Shown in pieces: positions 11,998-20,330 of a stretch of 45,123 bases of DNA. Location: positions 1 to 45,123 of IMG/VR virus record IMGVR_UViG_3300019742_000006; one strand, 5' to 3'. The position numbers were made by a program, and so were the translations under genes. Under the pieces are notes generated by a model. That model was not told the origin of the DNA and ran no database searches. It was given only the letters and a program-made list of their open reading frames with translations. Positions within the stretch are counted from its first letter, which is position 1, and every line of letters begins with the position of its first letter. This DNA comes from a virus.

Positions 11998-12621
11998 ATG
12001 AAAAACATAGCGCAAGCTATTGTAAATGTAATGAAAGCTGTTGACGGTGTGGAAAAGAACACAACTGTTGGCAGTGGAAATTACTCTTACAAGGGTGTAT
12101 CAGATAAAGACGTAAAGGTCGTCTATAAAAAAGCAATGCAAGAGAATGGGCTGTCTATTCTTCCTATTGATGTACAACCTAAAGTCACTATAGAAAGGTG
12201 GGAGGCTGAAGAGTACGGGAAGACTAAGCAAAAGCAATCAATATTTACCGAGGTGACAACTAAATACCTTATATTACACACCAGTGGTGAATCACAAGAG
12301 ATTGCAGGATACGGACAAGGTATCGACTCTGGCGATAAAGGAGCTGGCAAAGCCACTACTTATGCTTTAAAGTACGCATTATTATATACCTTTATGACAC
12401 CTACAGGTAGTATAGATGACGCTGATAACACCCATAGCGAGGAGTTAGAAAAGCCAGCTAAGAAAGTTGTCAAGAAAGATATCACAGACGCGATGGTTAT
12501 GAAGCTCATTGATTGGGCTGTATATAACGGTAAGACTATTGATGATATATTAATGTATTACAAAGGAACAGAAGAAATAATTACTAAAATTAAAAAAGGA
12601 ATCGAAGATGGAAAAGTATAA
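11998..12621 (+). CDS. erf: ERF-family single-strand annealing protein (207 aa)
   Basis: The central motif GYGQGIDSGDKGAGKATTYA followed by LKYALLYTF is the hallmark of ERF recombinases, which anneal complementary ssDNA during phage recombination. The length is normal for the family. The N-terminal part contains the usual YSYKGVSDKDV strand. It lies beside an SSB-like protein, with an exonuclease at 16519; together these form a plausible recombination set. The last 14 bases overlap the start of 12608. Confidence 0.88.
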   Translation: MKNIAQAIVNVMKAVDGVEKNTTVGSGNYSYKGVSDKDVKVVYKKAMQENGLSILPIDVQPKVTIERWEAEEYGKTKQKQSIFTEVTTKYLILHTSGESQEIAGYGQGIDSGDKGAGKATTYALKYALLYTFMTPTGSIDDADNTHSEELEKPAKKVVKKDITDAMVMKLIDWAVYNGKTIDDILMYYKGTEEIITKIKKGIEDGKV

Positions 12622-13033
12622 AGTAGGTGACAAAGCAATCGTAATTAATGATAATAATCGCTCAACATTTCAGGATGGAGATGAGATAATTATTAAAGAG
12701 TTCTTGTGGTTTTCTGATGGATTTAAAACTAATGCTTACCGTGCTGTAAATAGATTTAATAAGTGTATGGTTGTGTTAGAATCAGACTTAAAACCAGTAG
12801 AAGAACTACCAATTCCAAGAAAAGTAATGGTTAGAGATTATTACAGCTGGCATGAGCTAACTCTTTATCATATTCTTCCAGATAACTTTGGTAGAAGATT
12901 TGTAACGGATTCACCAATGTCTGACAATCCTGTGTCGTGGAAACACATGAAAGAAATAGAAGAGAAACCAACCGAGCTTACGATGGAACAAATACAAGAG
13001 AAGCTAGGTTACGAAGTAAAGATAGTTAAGTAA
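12608..13033 (+). CDS. Modular small-beta protein, family member 3 (141 aa)
   Basis: The N-terminal YKVGDKAIVINDNNRSTFQDG module resembles 13281; the central PRKVMVRDYYSWHELTLYHI module and the C-terminal TMEQIQEKLGYEVKIVK match 10718. It thus combines modules from two relatives. Overlaps erf by 14 bases and 13033 by one base. Function unknown. Confidence 0.75.
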   Translation: MEKYKVGDKAIVINDNNRSTFQDGDEIIIKEFLWFSDGFKTNAYRAVNRFNKCMVVLESDLKPVEELPIPRKVMVRDYYSWHELTLYHILPDNFGRRFVTDSPMSDNPVSWKHMKEIEEKPTELTMEQIQEKLGYEVKIVK

Positions 13034-13284
13034 TGGGAAAAGCTGAAAATGAAGTCTTAGTCAGTCCTGCAAGATTACGCAGGGCTGATAGACATAGGTG
13101 TTACAAGTATGATTTGGTTAAGGTTGATATTGAATACGAAGATGACAAGGTTGTGCATGAGTTTATCACGTATAAAGACTTACAAAACAAAGCTCATTAT
13201 ATTGTTAGATGTAAACGATTCAAGAAAGCTAAACGATTCAATGGAATGAAGATTGTTAAATTAGAAAGGAAAAACAAGATATGA
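13033..13284 (+). CDS. Basic hypothetical protein (83 aa)
   Basis: Not recognised. Lysine- and arginine-rich, especially at the C-terminus (CKRFKKAKRFNGMKIVKLER). Probably nucleic-acid binding. Overlaps both neighbours by 1-4 bases. Confidence 0.65.
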   Translation: MGKAENEVLVSPARLRRADRHRCYKYDLVKVDIEYEDDKVVHEFITYKDLQNKAHYIVRCKRFKKAKRFNGMKIVKLERKNKI

Positions 13285-13802
13285 AATTTAAAGTAGGTGA
13301 TAAAGTAAGAGTTATTAATGGTGGTGGTGCTGATAGATTTAGTGATGGTCGTGAATGTATAGTTGCACAAACTGATAATGGTAGTTATTATGAGTATTAT
13401 ATTAGTGACGGTAGTTGTTTTGATTGGATGAGGGGATGTAAATTAGAATTAATTAAAGAAAAACAAATGACAAAAGAAGATTTAAAGAGTGGAATGTTAT
13501 TATTAGATAATAACGATATATTAAGATTGTTTATATTTGGTAAAGCTTATAGTGTTAGTAATGGTAGTTATGATTTAAGTATGATACCAGAAGACTTACA
13601 TAGTGGTGGTTGGGGTATTAAAGCTGTTTATGAAGTAACTGAGGAATTTGGTAATGGTGATTTTGATTACTTCTTAGGTGATAAGAATTTCATAAAATAC
13701 TCTACGCTATTATGGGAATATAAAGAACCAATAAAAGAAATGACTGTATCTGAAATAGCTAAAGAGCTTGGTTATGAAATTAAGGTAGTAGCTAATGATT
13801 AA
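13281..13802 (+). CDS. Modular small-beta protein, family member 4 (173 aa)
   Basis: N-terminal KFKVGDKVRVINGGGADRFS module related to 12608, a middle domain starting MTKEDLKSGMLLLDNNDILR that looks like a second small beta fold, and the C-terminal TVSEIAKELGYEIKVV tail shared with the family. G- and S-rich turns are frequent. It overlaps the helicase gene by 8 bases. Confidence 0.75.
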   Translation: MKFKVGDKVRVINGGGADRFSDGRECIVAQTDNGSYYEYYISDGSCFDWMRGCKLELIKEKQMTKEDLKSGMLLLDNNDILRLFIFGKAYSVSNGSYDLSMIPEDLHSGGWGIKAVYEVTEEFGNGDFDYFLGDKNFIKYSTLLWEYKEPIKEMTVSEIAKELGYEIKVVAND

Positions 13803-14703
13803 ATACGGAGATATAGAACCATTTCATAATGGTAAACTAACCGTAGCTAAGGGTTGTGGAATTCCTGAACTTGATAATAATTTCAGGTTCAAAAGGAACT
13901 TCACCATCATTGGTGGAATCGGAAATGTTGGTAAAACAACAGCGTGGATGTATGTGTTGTTCACTTGGGCTTCTCTTCATCCTGATAACCTAAAATTCCT
14001 CATGTTCTTAAACGAGAATGATGAAAAGGAGATGGCTATGCAGATGATTGAATGGAGGAACGCCAAATGGATTACAGACCAATCTAAGAGTGAAATAGAG
14101 CAGGCTATTACTTGGGTGAATGAACACTTCTTATTCTTAGAGAACGACTACAAGAGTAGCTTAGAGACTCTAATGTTTAAGTTTATGAATATTAAGCATG
14201 GTGAAAAAGGAATGGTACAGTTTGATTTCGATGGTGTATTTATCGACCCTTACAACTCTCTTCCTGTTTACAAAGGGTATATAGAACATTATGAGAATGC
14301 TTCTAAGTTTAGAGGTTTTACAAAGAAAATGAACGTAAAGGTTATGGTAAGTATGCACGCTAATACAGAGGCGCAGAGACGTAGAGATGAAGATGGGCGT
14401 GTCAAGGTTCCTCATATAGCAGACCTAGAGATGGGGTCTATGTGGTTTAATAGAGGTGATGATTGCTTTATGATTCATAGACAGATACAGATCGAGGAGT
14501 TAAAGAATATATCTGAGATTCATGTACAGAAGATAAAGCATAAACGTTCAGGTGGAGAACCTACAAACCATGACATGCCAATACAAATTACATGGATGCA
14601 GAGTTTAGCTGGTAGGTTTGTTTTTGAAGAGAGTGGTAACGCTATTCCTGTGCCAAGTAATGTATATAGTAAACAAATTGATTTTGAAACAGAAAAACAA
14701 TAA
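13795..14703 (+). CDS. DnaB/RecA-like replicative helicase ATPase (302 aa)
   Basis: Walker A is GGIGNVGKTT (residues 40-49), Walker B is VFID (148-151), and VMVSMHAN (183-190) fits the sensor/motif 3 segment of DnaB-family RecA folds. It is shorter than DnaB and lacks its N-terminal primase-binding domain, so it is a single-domain phage version. It is the only ATPase in the replication region and the best candidate for the replication or recombination motor. There is no primase or polymerase nearby. Confidence 0.8.
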   Translation: MIKYGDIEPFHNGKLTVAKGCGIPELDNNFRFKRNFTIIGGIGNVGKTTAWMYVLFTWASLHPDNLKFLMFLNENDEKEMAMQMIEWRNAKWITDQSKSEIEQAITWVNEHFLFLENDYKSSLETLMFKFMNIKHGEKGMVQFDFDGVFIDPYNSLPVYKGYIEHYENASKFRGFTKKMNVKVMVSMHANTEAQRRRDEDGRVKVPHIADLEMGSMWFNRGDDCFMIHRQIQIEELKNISEIHVQKIKHKRSGGEPTNHDMPIQITWMQSLAGRFVFEESGNAIPVPSNVYSKQIDFETEKQ

Positions 14704-14705
14704 TT

Positions 14706-14945
14706 ATGATAAAGAATGAAACATTAAAGAAGCTAGGGTTTAAGAATGATTACAATAAAGAATATTATTACCTAAACGTATTAGGCATTGACAGTGAAAA
14801 TACATTTACTATATCATTCAATCCATACGCTCCACACGGATGTATAGCGTTGTTTATTGATGATAATGAACAAGTAACTAGAATATTAGATATAACAACT
14901 GAGAAAGAACTTAAACAACTATTAAAGTTATTAAATGTACAGTAA
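14706..14945 (+). CDS. Hypothetical protein (79 aa)
   Basis: Not recognised. It follows the helicase by 2 bases, with a beta-rich centre (NTFTISFNPYAPHG) and a helical C-terminus. It overlaps 14935 by 11 bases. Confidence 0.65.
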   Translation: MIKNETLKKLGFKNDYNKEYYYLNVLGIDSENTFTISFNPYAPHGCIALFIDDNEQVTRILDITTEKELKQLLKLLNVQ

Positions 14946-15663
14946 GAACGCATTACTCATATCACTCCTAACTGGTGAATCTGTTCGTATAGTTGAATAC
15001 CAAAAGAACGGTTACTACTCAGTGATTGATACAGATGAACCAACAGCCAAACCTTATCTAATACATGAAGCTAACCTATCTGATAAGCCTTTTGTAGATG
15101 ATTGGCTAAACTTCAAATACGGAGAAGGCGAGATATTCTCTAATAAGCTTTATATGTTAGACGTGTATCTGTTTGTGAAATTCACATTAGGCGAAGTATT
15201 TGGCTCTATCGAGTATATATCAGAAGATGAGTTTATCGTTAAGATTGGAGCAGAACGCAAGCAGTTTAAGCTTGAATTATGCGAGTACAACGGAGACTTC
15301 TTTAGATGGAACTCTGATACATTCAAAACTAATGCTGATTACATCTTTCAGGTTGGAGAAGACTTCGTCAGAATATTCAGTGTTAGTTTACGTCAGATGC
15401 TCGGTAGTAATGTCACTATGAGAGACGGTAAGATGTTGTTTTCATTTGAAGAGAATGGCGTATTGAGAACAGGAGCTATAAGTACTAATCCAGAGAAGAC
15501 CAAGTTTGGTTGTCAATTGAGCTTGGTTATGGATTATATTCACGATTCACGAATTGATAAACCAAAGAGTGAAACTGATAGATTGATAGAAGAGAATATT
15601 AAATTAGAAAATATTATTCAAGATGGTGACGGTATGGCTAGAATAGTGTTTGTAGAAGAATAA
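14935..15663 (+). CDS. Hypothetical protein (242 aa)
   Basis: Not recognised. Alpha/beta, acidic, with a helical end (ETDRLIEENIKLENII) likely to form a short coiled coil. It is the largest unknown in the replication operon, placed between the helicase and exonuclease genes, so a replication-associated role is plausible by context only. Confidence 0.7.
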   Translation: MYSKNALLISLLTGESVRIVEYQKNGYYSVIDTDEPTAKPYLIHEANLSDKPFVDDWLNFKYGEGEIFSNKLYMLDVYLFVKFTLGEVFGSIEYISEDEFIVKIGAERKQFKLELCEYNGDFFRWNSDTFKTNADYIFQVGEDFVRIFSVSLRQMLGSNVTMRDGKMLFSFEENGVLRTGAISTNPEKTKFGCQLSLVMDYIHDSRIDKPKSETDRLIEENIKLENIIQDGDGMARIVFVEE

Positions 15664-15679
15664 TAGTTAAGTTTTTATT

Positions 15680-15910
15680 ATGGGAAAATTAGAAAAAATG
15701 TTAGACTGGTTAGTTGAATTAGATATTCAACATTATAAAACCGAAAAACTACTTGATTATATACCAAGTGGTAATTCACACTTTTACTTAAAATGTTCAC
15801 AAGAAAGGTTTACAAGTGATGAAATGATTAAAATTTTCCATAATCAGGCTGATAATGAATTGATGGAACGCTGGAATTACGCTATCGCTGACACTATACG
15901 TGGAAAATGA
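15680..15910 (+). CDS. Hypothetical helical protein (76 aa)
   Basis: Not recognised. Helical with aromatic residues and a single cysteine; last gene before an AT-rich gap holding a promoter box. Confidence 0.65.
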   Translation: MGKLEKMLDWLVELDIQHYKTEKLLDYIPSGNSHFYLKCSQERFTSDEMIKIFHNQADNELMERWNYAIADTIRGK

Positions 15911-15981
15911 TATATATTGTATGTTATAATATTTTAACAAAACATTAACACTTATAATTAGGATAGTAAATAATAAAGTAT

Positions 15982-15989
15982 TAACTTTG
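15982..15989 (+). promoter_or_regulatory. Probable promoter -7 box TAACTTTG
   Basis: A perfect TAnnTTTG octamer lies 20 bases before the start of 16010, in a 99-base AT-rich gap. I see no clear TTG at the -33 distance, so activity may be weak or depend on an activator. Confidence 0.5.
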
Positions 15990-16009
15990 AATTTTTAAAA
16001 TAACAAACT

Positions 16010-16378
16010 ATGAAAGTTTATAATGAAGAAGGAAAACACGTAAAGACAGTACCGAAGAAGTTTGGTGTATTTAGTGATACGTTTATAATATCAAGATGCT
16101 ATAATGATACAAAGAGACCTTCAGAACACGAGAGAGATTTGTTGGAAGTTAAATTAGTTGATTTCTATTTTAGTTTATTCTTATCAGAGCTTAATGACGT
16201 ACTCACTGAAATATACATATCAAGAAATATAGACGACTATTATATTCCAGAACTACGTAAGGTGCAAAGAAACGATGGAACACATGACTTTGAATTATAC
16301 TTTAGCGAAACAAACTCCGTAAGGGTTTCTCGTTCAGATTTTCCAGAGTGTGTTTATACAACAGGATTTAGATACTAA
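16010..16378 (+). CDS. Hypothetical protein (122 aa)
   Basis: Not recognised. Basic start (MKVYNEEGKHVKTVPKKFG), then mixed alpha/beta. First gene after a promoter box and 10 bases from the next, so it probably opens a second early or middle operon. Confidence 0.7.
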   Translation: MKVYNEEGKHVKTVPKKFGVFSDTFIISRCYNDTKRPSEHERDLLEVKLVDFYFSLFLSELNDVLTEIYISRNIDDYYIPELRKVQRNDGTHDFELYFSETNSVRVSRSDFPECVYTTGFRY

Positions 16379-16388
16379 AACAAATATT

Positions 16389-16529
16389 ATGATAAACAAA
16401 GACGAAGAAGTAATTGAAGAAATGATTAAAGAGATTGAGCAAGAGAAGCACCCAGAGTATTACGCTGGTTACGCTCAATGCCTGCAAGATGCTATTAAAG
16501 AACTAACAAAACAACAGGATGATAAGTAG
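16389..16529 (+). CDS. Small acidic helical protein (46 aa)
   Basis: MINKDEEVIEEMIKEIEQEK and a YYAGYAQCLQDAIKEL helix; probably two helices. Overlaps the exonuclease start by 11 bases, indicating coupling. Confidence 0.6.
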   Translation: MINKDEEVIEEMIKEIEQEKHPEYYAGYAQCLQDAIKELTKQQDDK

Positions 16530-17418
16530 AGAAAAAGCAATTGAACGAAAAGAATTTATTGAGTCTTTCGGAGAAAAAGCAGCTTCAATACATTACAATG
16601 TTAAGATATCAACATTAGAAAGACAAATGAGATGGTTGGCTTCTGAAACAAAAGTGTCTAACATAAAAGTGTTGGTATTGGATATAGAAACAGCCCCAGC
16701 GGCAGCTTTTGTATGGCAGTTCTGGAAGGCTAATGTTGGTAAAAATCAAGTTATTAGCGATTGGTTTATGTTAAGCTGGTCAGCTAAATGGTTAAACGAT
16801 TCCAACATTATGAATGATGTTCTTACTAGCGAAGAAGCATTGAAACAAGACGATTCTCGTATATCAATGTCTATTCATACACTTGTAGATGAAGCCGATA
16901 TTGTTATAGCTCATAATGGTAAGAAGTTTGATATGCCTAAGCTTAACACTAGATTCCTTATTAATGGTCTACCAAAGCCAAGCCCATACCAAATTATAGA
17001 TACGTTATTAGTAGCCAGAAAAGAGTTTGGATTCAATAGTAATGCTTTAGATTCGCTATGTAGGCAGCTTGGTTTAGATACCAAAGTAGAGACTGGTGGA
17101 TTTGAATTATGGAGAGCATGTTACAATGGTGATGAAGAAGGATTAACTACTATGTCTATGTACAACGATAATGATGTAGTAATACTTGAAGAGCTTTATC
17201 ATGTTATCAAAGCATGGATTCCGAACCATCCTAGAATGTTCTCAGATACCGATGGAGAAACTTGTGAGGTTTGTGGTGAAAAGCATTTAGTAAGTAATGG
17301 TTTCTACAGGACAACAGTTAATAAATATGAGTCATTCAGTTGCATGAGTTGTGGTGCTAGTCTAAGAATGAGAGTCAATAACGAGAAAAATAATGAGCTA
17401 GTGGTTTGCGCTAGATAG
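16519..17418 (+). CDS. DEDD-family 3'-5' exonuclease with C-terminal zinc finger (299 aa)
   Basis: Exo I is VLDIETAP (D55, E57), Exo II is AHNGKKFD (N133, D138), and Exo III is YNDNDVVILEEL (Y215, D219). This matches the RNase H-like exonuclease domain of family B DNA polymerases and YprB-type proteins. There is no polymerase domain; instead the C-terminus has CEVC (249-252) and CMSC (275-278), a likely zinc finger. The first 40 residues look like a small helix-turn-helix. It may resect DNA for the ERF protein or proofread for a host polymerase. Confidence 0.82.
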   Translation: MISREKAIERKEFIESFGEKAASIHYNVKISTLERQMRWLASETKVSNIKVLVLDIETAPAAAFVWQFWKANVGKNQVISDWFMLSWSAKWLNDSNIMNDVLTSEEALKQDDSRISMSIHTLVDEADIVIAHNGKKFDMPKLNTRFLINGLPKPSPYQIIDTLLVARKEFGFNSNALDSLCRQLGLDTKVETGGFELWRACYNGDEEGLTTMSMYNDNDVVILEELYHVIKAWIPNHPRMFSDTDGETCEVCGEKHLVSNGFYRTTVNKYESFSCMSCGASLRMRVNNEKNNELVVCAR

Positions 17419-17420
17419 AT

Positions 17421-17567
17421 ATGATAGAATTAGTAAACATAATAGCGGATATAATAGGATTTATTTTTGTTTTATTCATGAGTTCAATATTAATACTGGG
17501 AGGTATTTTTTCTATTAGCCTATTATATTCCGCTTGGTTTGCTGTTAAATGGTTAATAAATAAATAA
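17421..17567 (+). CDS. Two-span membrane micro-protein (48 aa)
   Basis: Hydrophobic from residue 5 to 40 with a central MSSIL-GG turn, ending in KWLINK. It starts 2 bases after the exonuclease stop and ends 3 bases before 17571. A membrane peptide of unknown role. Confidence 0.6.
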   Translation: MIELVNIIADIIGFIFVLFMSSILILGGIFSISLLYSAWFAVKWLINK

Positions 17568-17570
17568 GAT

Positions 17571-17810
17571 ATGAGATTTAAAGATAAAAACAATGATGGG
17601 TTTTTTAAAGGATTAGGAGGAGGATTCGAGTTTACTATTTCTTACGCTAGAGATTACGGAAGATATTACGTAGTGGCTTCTCATCGTAAAAAAGATATAA
17701 GATTAAATACCCTATGGATTGGGGTTGTTTTTCCAGACTTCGATAACGCTGTTAGTTTTTGTGAAAACTTTAAATACAAGGATTACAAATGTGTAGGAGG
17801 TGATGTTTAA
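17571..17810 (+). CDS. Hypothetical protein (79 aa)
   Basis: Not recognised. A glycine-rich N-terminus (FFKGLGGGFEF) precedes beta-like strands. It ends in the Shine-Dalgarno region of the next gene. Confidence 0.65.
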   Translation: MRFKDKNNDGFFKGLGGGFEFTISYARDYGRYYVVASHRKKDIRLNTLWIGVVFPDFDNAVSFCENFKYKDYKCVGGDV

Positions 17811-17811
17811 C

Positions 17812-18111
17812 ATGAAAGAATTAGAATTTACAATAGAAGGAAAAGGAAGCACAAAAGGCTATGTTTATACTAGAATGGTAGTAACACCTTCGTGCTACAT
17901 TTACAAAGCTGTTTCACCAATACGTACAGTGAAATATGAGGTGTTTAAGCGTAAGGTTGTTAGAGAATTTACGCTAGACAATAGCGGAAGAAAGAAAGAG
18001 GTTTATCCTAGAGATGAAGACTTTGGAAGAATAGCATTTACATACAATAATATGAATGATGCTTATGTTAAAATGCAAGATATAATTAACAGATACGAAG
18101 ATTATGAATAA
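17812..18111 (+). CDS. Hypothetical protein (99 aa)
   Basis: Not recognised. Beta-rich and basic in the middle. The start ATG at 17812 was chosen because AGGAGG (17795-17800) stands 11 bases upstream; GTG 17800 and ATG 17803 lie on top of or too near that site. Overlaps 18104 by 8 bases. Confidence 0.65.
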   Translation: MKELEFTIEGKGSTKGYVYTRMVVTPSCYIYKAVSPIRTVKYEVFKRKVVREFTLDNSGRKKEVYPRDEDFGRIAFTYNNMNDAYVKMQDIINRYEDYE

Positions 18112-18346
18112 TGAAACACTAGTTACGGATGAGTTCTATTTGCAAGCGATGAACTATAGAAAAATCAATTGGGATTTAGACGGTAGGAGATTGGGTGTTA
18201 TAATGCACTCGGAAACAAGAAGGTATATACTTAATGAGACAAGCGATTTCATTCATAACAATGGTGGAGAATACATGTTTGGATTTAAGATATACCGTAC
18301 TTATGATTTACCAGTTAATCAATTTAGATTCTTTATAGACGAATAA
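18104..18346 (+). CDS. Hypothetical protein (80 aa)
   Basis: Not recognised. Acidic N-terminus and a probable beta sheet with ILNETSDFIHNNGGEYMFGF. Tightly coupled to the neighbouring genes. Confidence 0.65.
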   Translation: MNNETLVTDEFYLQAMNYRKINWDLDGRRLGVIMHSETRRYILNETSDFIHNNGGEYMFGFKIYRTYDLPVNQFRFFIDE

Positions 18347-18347
18347 T

Positions 18348-18533
18348 ATGGAAGAAGACGAAAGGTTTATTAAGCTTTACGAATATTGCTCTAGTGTTTA
18401 TCCTTACGAGGTGACTAAAGAAGACGTTATGAGTGTTATGGATATTAATTCGTTAGACTTTGAGCTGAATAAAACACTAATACAAACTATAATCAGACTA
18501 TCACATGAGGAGAAGAGTGAATTGGAGCAATAA
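18348..18533 (+). CDS. Acidic hypothetical protein (61 aa)
   Basis: Not recognised. E- and D-rich helices. It overlaps the sigma-like gene by 29 bases, so translation of the two is likely coupled. Confidence 0.65.
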   Translation: MEEDERFIKLYEYCSSVYPYEVTKEDVMSVMDINSLDFELNKTLIQTIIRLSHEEKSELEQ

Positions 18534-19002
18534 GCATTTGGATTACGAGACAACGTATATTCAAAAGGAAGAGATGGAGTATGAGTTTTATCAGAGCTGG
18601 AAGCAGGGGTGTTTTACAGAAAGAGCTGGTGAGCTTATACTTATTCTTGTGGAGAATATATGTTTTAGTCGTAGCTTCAGGTTAAAGAACAGTGAGTTTA
18701 TAATAAGAGAAGCAATGATAGATCATGTTATCATGTATATCTTAGAGAACGGACTACGTTTGTATAAACCTGAGAAGAGTGCTTTTGCTTATTTCAGCAT
18801 GACAACGTTTAGTAAGGCTTTCGACTTCCTCCGTTCTCGTTATGGCGTAGCTAAGAGAATGGATTTATATGGCGAGCGTATTAAGTTCAAAATAGCTCAT
18901 AACGAGTGGATAATATACGACATACATTCGTTAGAAGAGTTTGAAGAATCAAATAAAGAACATATATTGAATAGTGATAATTATTATAAAAACATAGAAT
19001 AA
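18505..19002 (+). CDS. Probable phage late sigma factor (165 aa)
   Basis: The sequence YKPEKSAFAYFSMTTFSKAFDFLR resembles the region 2 signature of small phage sigma factors (T4 gp55-like and Bacteroidota phage relatives), where FAYF-x(6)-A-F contacts core polymerase and the -10 element. The N-terminal RRRVNWSNKHLDYE start is also typical of that phage group (recalled). It would redirect host RNA polymerase to late - strand genes. The alternative is a sigma-like protein without function. Confidence 0.55.
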   Translation: MRRRVNWSNKHLDYETTYIQKEEMEYEFYQSWKQGCFTERAGELILILVENICFSRSFRLKNSEFIIREAMIDHVIMYILENGLRLYKPEKSAFAYFSMTTFSKAFDFLRSRYGVAKRMDLYGERIKFKIAHNEWIIYDIHSLEEFEESNKEHILNSDNYYKNIE

Positions 19003-19151
19003 TGAAAGATGAATTGAATTTCTTATCTTCGTTAATACAAGACCTTGGTGAAGATAGAGGTTGGGATAACTTTATAGAGATACACGACTCTAAGTATGAA
19101 TTATTAGAGAATATACTTAATTATATTACAATTAACGAGTTAAACAAATAG
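19002..19151 (+). CDS. Small acidic protein (49 aa)
   Basis: MKDELNFLSSLIQDLGEDRG followed by a second helix. It overlaps the sigma-like gene by one base (TAATG). Possibly a partner or anti-factor by position, without direct evidence. Confidence 0.6.
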   Translation: MKDELNFLSSLIQDLGEDRGWDNFIEIHDSKYELLENILNYITINELNK

Positions 19152-19155
19152 AATA

Positions 19156-19347
19156 ATGAGTAAAGAAAAAAGTAAAAGTAGTGGTGTTGGATTTCTTAGT
19201 TTGTTAACATTATTATTTATAGGACTAAAACTAGGTAAAGTAATAACTTGGAGTTGGTGGTTAGTATTGCTTCCAATGTATGGATGGTTAGCTGTAGTAT
19301 TGTTTTTATTAGTAGTAGCTGGAATTGTAACTTTATTAGATAAATAA
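19156..19347 (+). CDS. Two-span membrane protein (63 aa)
   Basis: A K/S-rich N-terminus followed by two hydrophobic segments with the WSWWLVLLP turn. The pattern LTLLFIGLKL-x-x-VI-x-WSWW is that of small phage proteins often labelled transmembrane Fragile-X-F protein. Role unknown. Confidence 0.7.
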   Translation: MSKEKSKSSGVGFLSLLTLLFIGLKLGKVITWSWWLVLLPMYGWLAVVLFLLVVAGIVTLLDK

Positions 19348-19348
19348 T

Positions 19349-19675
19349 ATGAAAGACCCAATAGTACAAAGTGTAATAGACCAATACTTAGAGCGTTCAA
19401 GTGGTGGCATTAAGAAATACGGAAAAACATTGAAGCTAAATGAAGACGGAGGTGTAAGATTCTTGCAGCATTTACAGGAAGAATTGATGGACGCTACATT
19501 GTATATAGAGAAGATTAAGCAAGACTTGAAGGATTCTATAGACTTAGAAATGACTAAGCTTTACCATGCGTTATTGCTAGCTCAGGAAGCTGCTTACGAT
19601 AAGCCTTTAGCCCCTTGCGATGTTGAAGATGTATTCTTTCAGTTAGGACATAATATAGATAAATTACCATTTTAA
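19349..19675 (+). CDS. Conserved phage protein with KYG / HLQEELMDATLYIEK motif (108 aa)
   Basis: The ERSSGGIKKYGKTL and FLQHLQEELMDATLYIEKI segments resemble a widely spread phage family related in pattern to MazG-like or DUF5664 nucleotide pyrophosphohydrolases, where E-x-x-D residues bind metal. The homology is recalled, not tested. The last 35 residues contain LAPCDVEDVF. Confidence 0.6.
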   Translation: MKDPIVQSVIDQYLERSSGGIKKYGKTLKLNEDGGVRFLQHLQEELMDATLYIEKIKQDLKDSIDLEMTKLYHALLLAQEAAYDKPLAPCDVEDVFFQLGHNIDKLPF

Positions 19676-19686
19676 AACAAATAGAC

Positions 19687-19968
19687 ATGGAAAAGATTTT
19701 AATAGTTAAGCATAAGAGTTTAGAAGATTTTTATAATAAATATATTCTTAAAGAAGATAAACGAAGAGATAGTAGGGTTGTTATTCCTCAGCAGTTTTAT
19801 GTTGATAAGGAGTTACTAAAAGGTGTTGGGCAAATAGAATTTCATTATATGGAATATGAATATATTAACTTCAACTGTAGAAGCAACTCTAATATCATTT
19901 ACAAAGTAGAGGAATACGATGATGTAAATGTAGTCTGTAACTTCGTTCTAACAGAAAGCCCATTTTAA
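19687..19968 (+). CDS. Hypothetical protein (93 aa)
   Basis: Not recognised. Basic helical first half and a beta-rich second half with three cysteines. Operon gene between 19349 and 19970. Confidence 0.65.
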   Translation: MEKILIVKHKSLEDFYNKYILKEDKRRDSRVVIPQQFYVDKELLKGVGQIEFHYMEYEYINFNCRSNSNIIYKVEEYDDVNVVCNFVLTESPF

Positions 19969-19969
19969 T

Positions 19970-20158
19970 ATGGCTGATATAGCAATGTGTACAGGGTACA
20001 AATGTAAAAAGAAAAGAAGATGCTATAGGCATACAGCACCAGTCGGTATGTGGCAAGCTTGGAGTCCTTTCTATACAGAATCAGATTGTGAATATTTCAT
20101 AGATAACAAAGAATATGAACGAAATAACATTAGAAGAGATAGAGAAGACGATAAGTGA
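19970..20158 (+). CDS. Conserved cysteine-rich phage protein (62 aa)
   Basis: MADIAMCTGYKCKKKRRCYR with C-x(4)-C-x(5)-C and a later SDCEYF. This start and the DCEYF end are typical of a small cysteine-containing protein found in many Bacteroidota phages; it probably binds a metal. It overlaps 20115 by 44 bases in another frame. Confidence 0.7.
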   Translation: MADIAMCTGYKCKKKRRCYRHTAPVGMWQAWSPFYTESDCEYFIDNKEYERNNIRRDREDDK

Positions 20159-20330
20159 TTATATATTCTCGCATAAGCAACAAAGAGTTGATGTTAATGT
20201 ATTAAAATATGTTCCAAAGAATAATCCATTCACTGTTATGTTAGCACAGAATGAGATACATAAAGCAACAGAGGTATATAACTGGATTAAATACAAAGAA
20301 AATGAAAACGAAACTATTAAAGAAGATTAG
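20115..20330 (+). CDS. Hypothetical helical protein (71 aa)
   Basis: Not recognised. MNEITLEEIEKTISDYIF and a KATEVYNWIKYKENE helix. The 44-base overlap upstream and 29-base overlap downstream are unusually long for this operon. Confidence 0.6.
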   Translation: MNEITLEEIEKTISDYIFSHKQQRVDVNVLKYVPKNNPFTVMLAQNEIHKATEVYNWIKYKENENETIKED

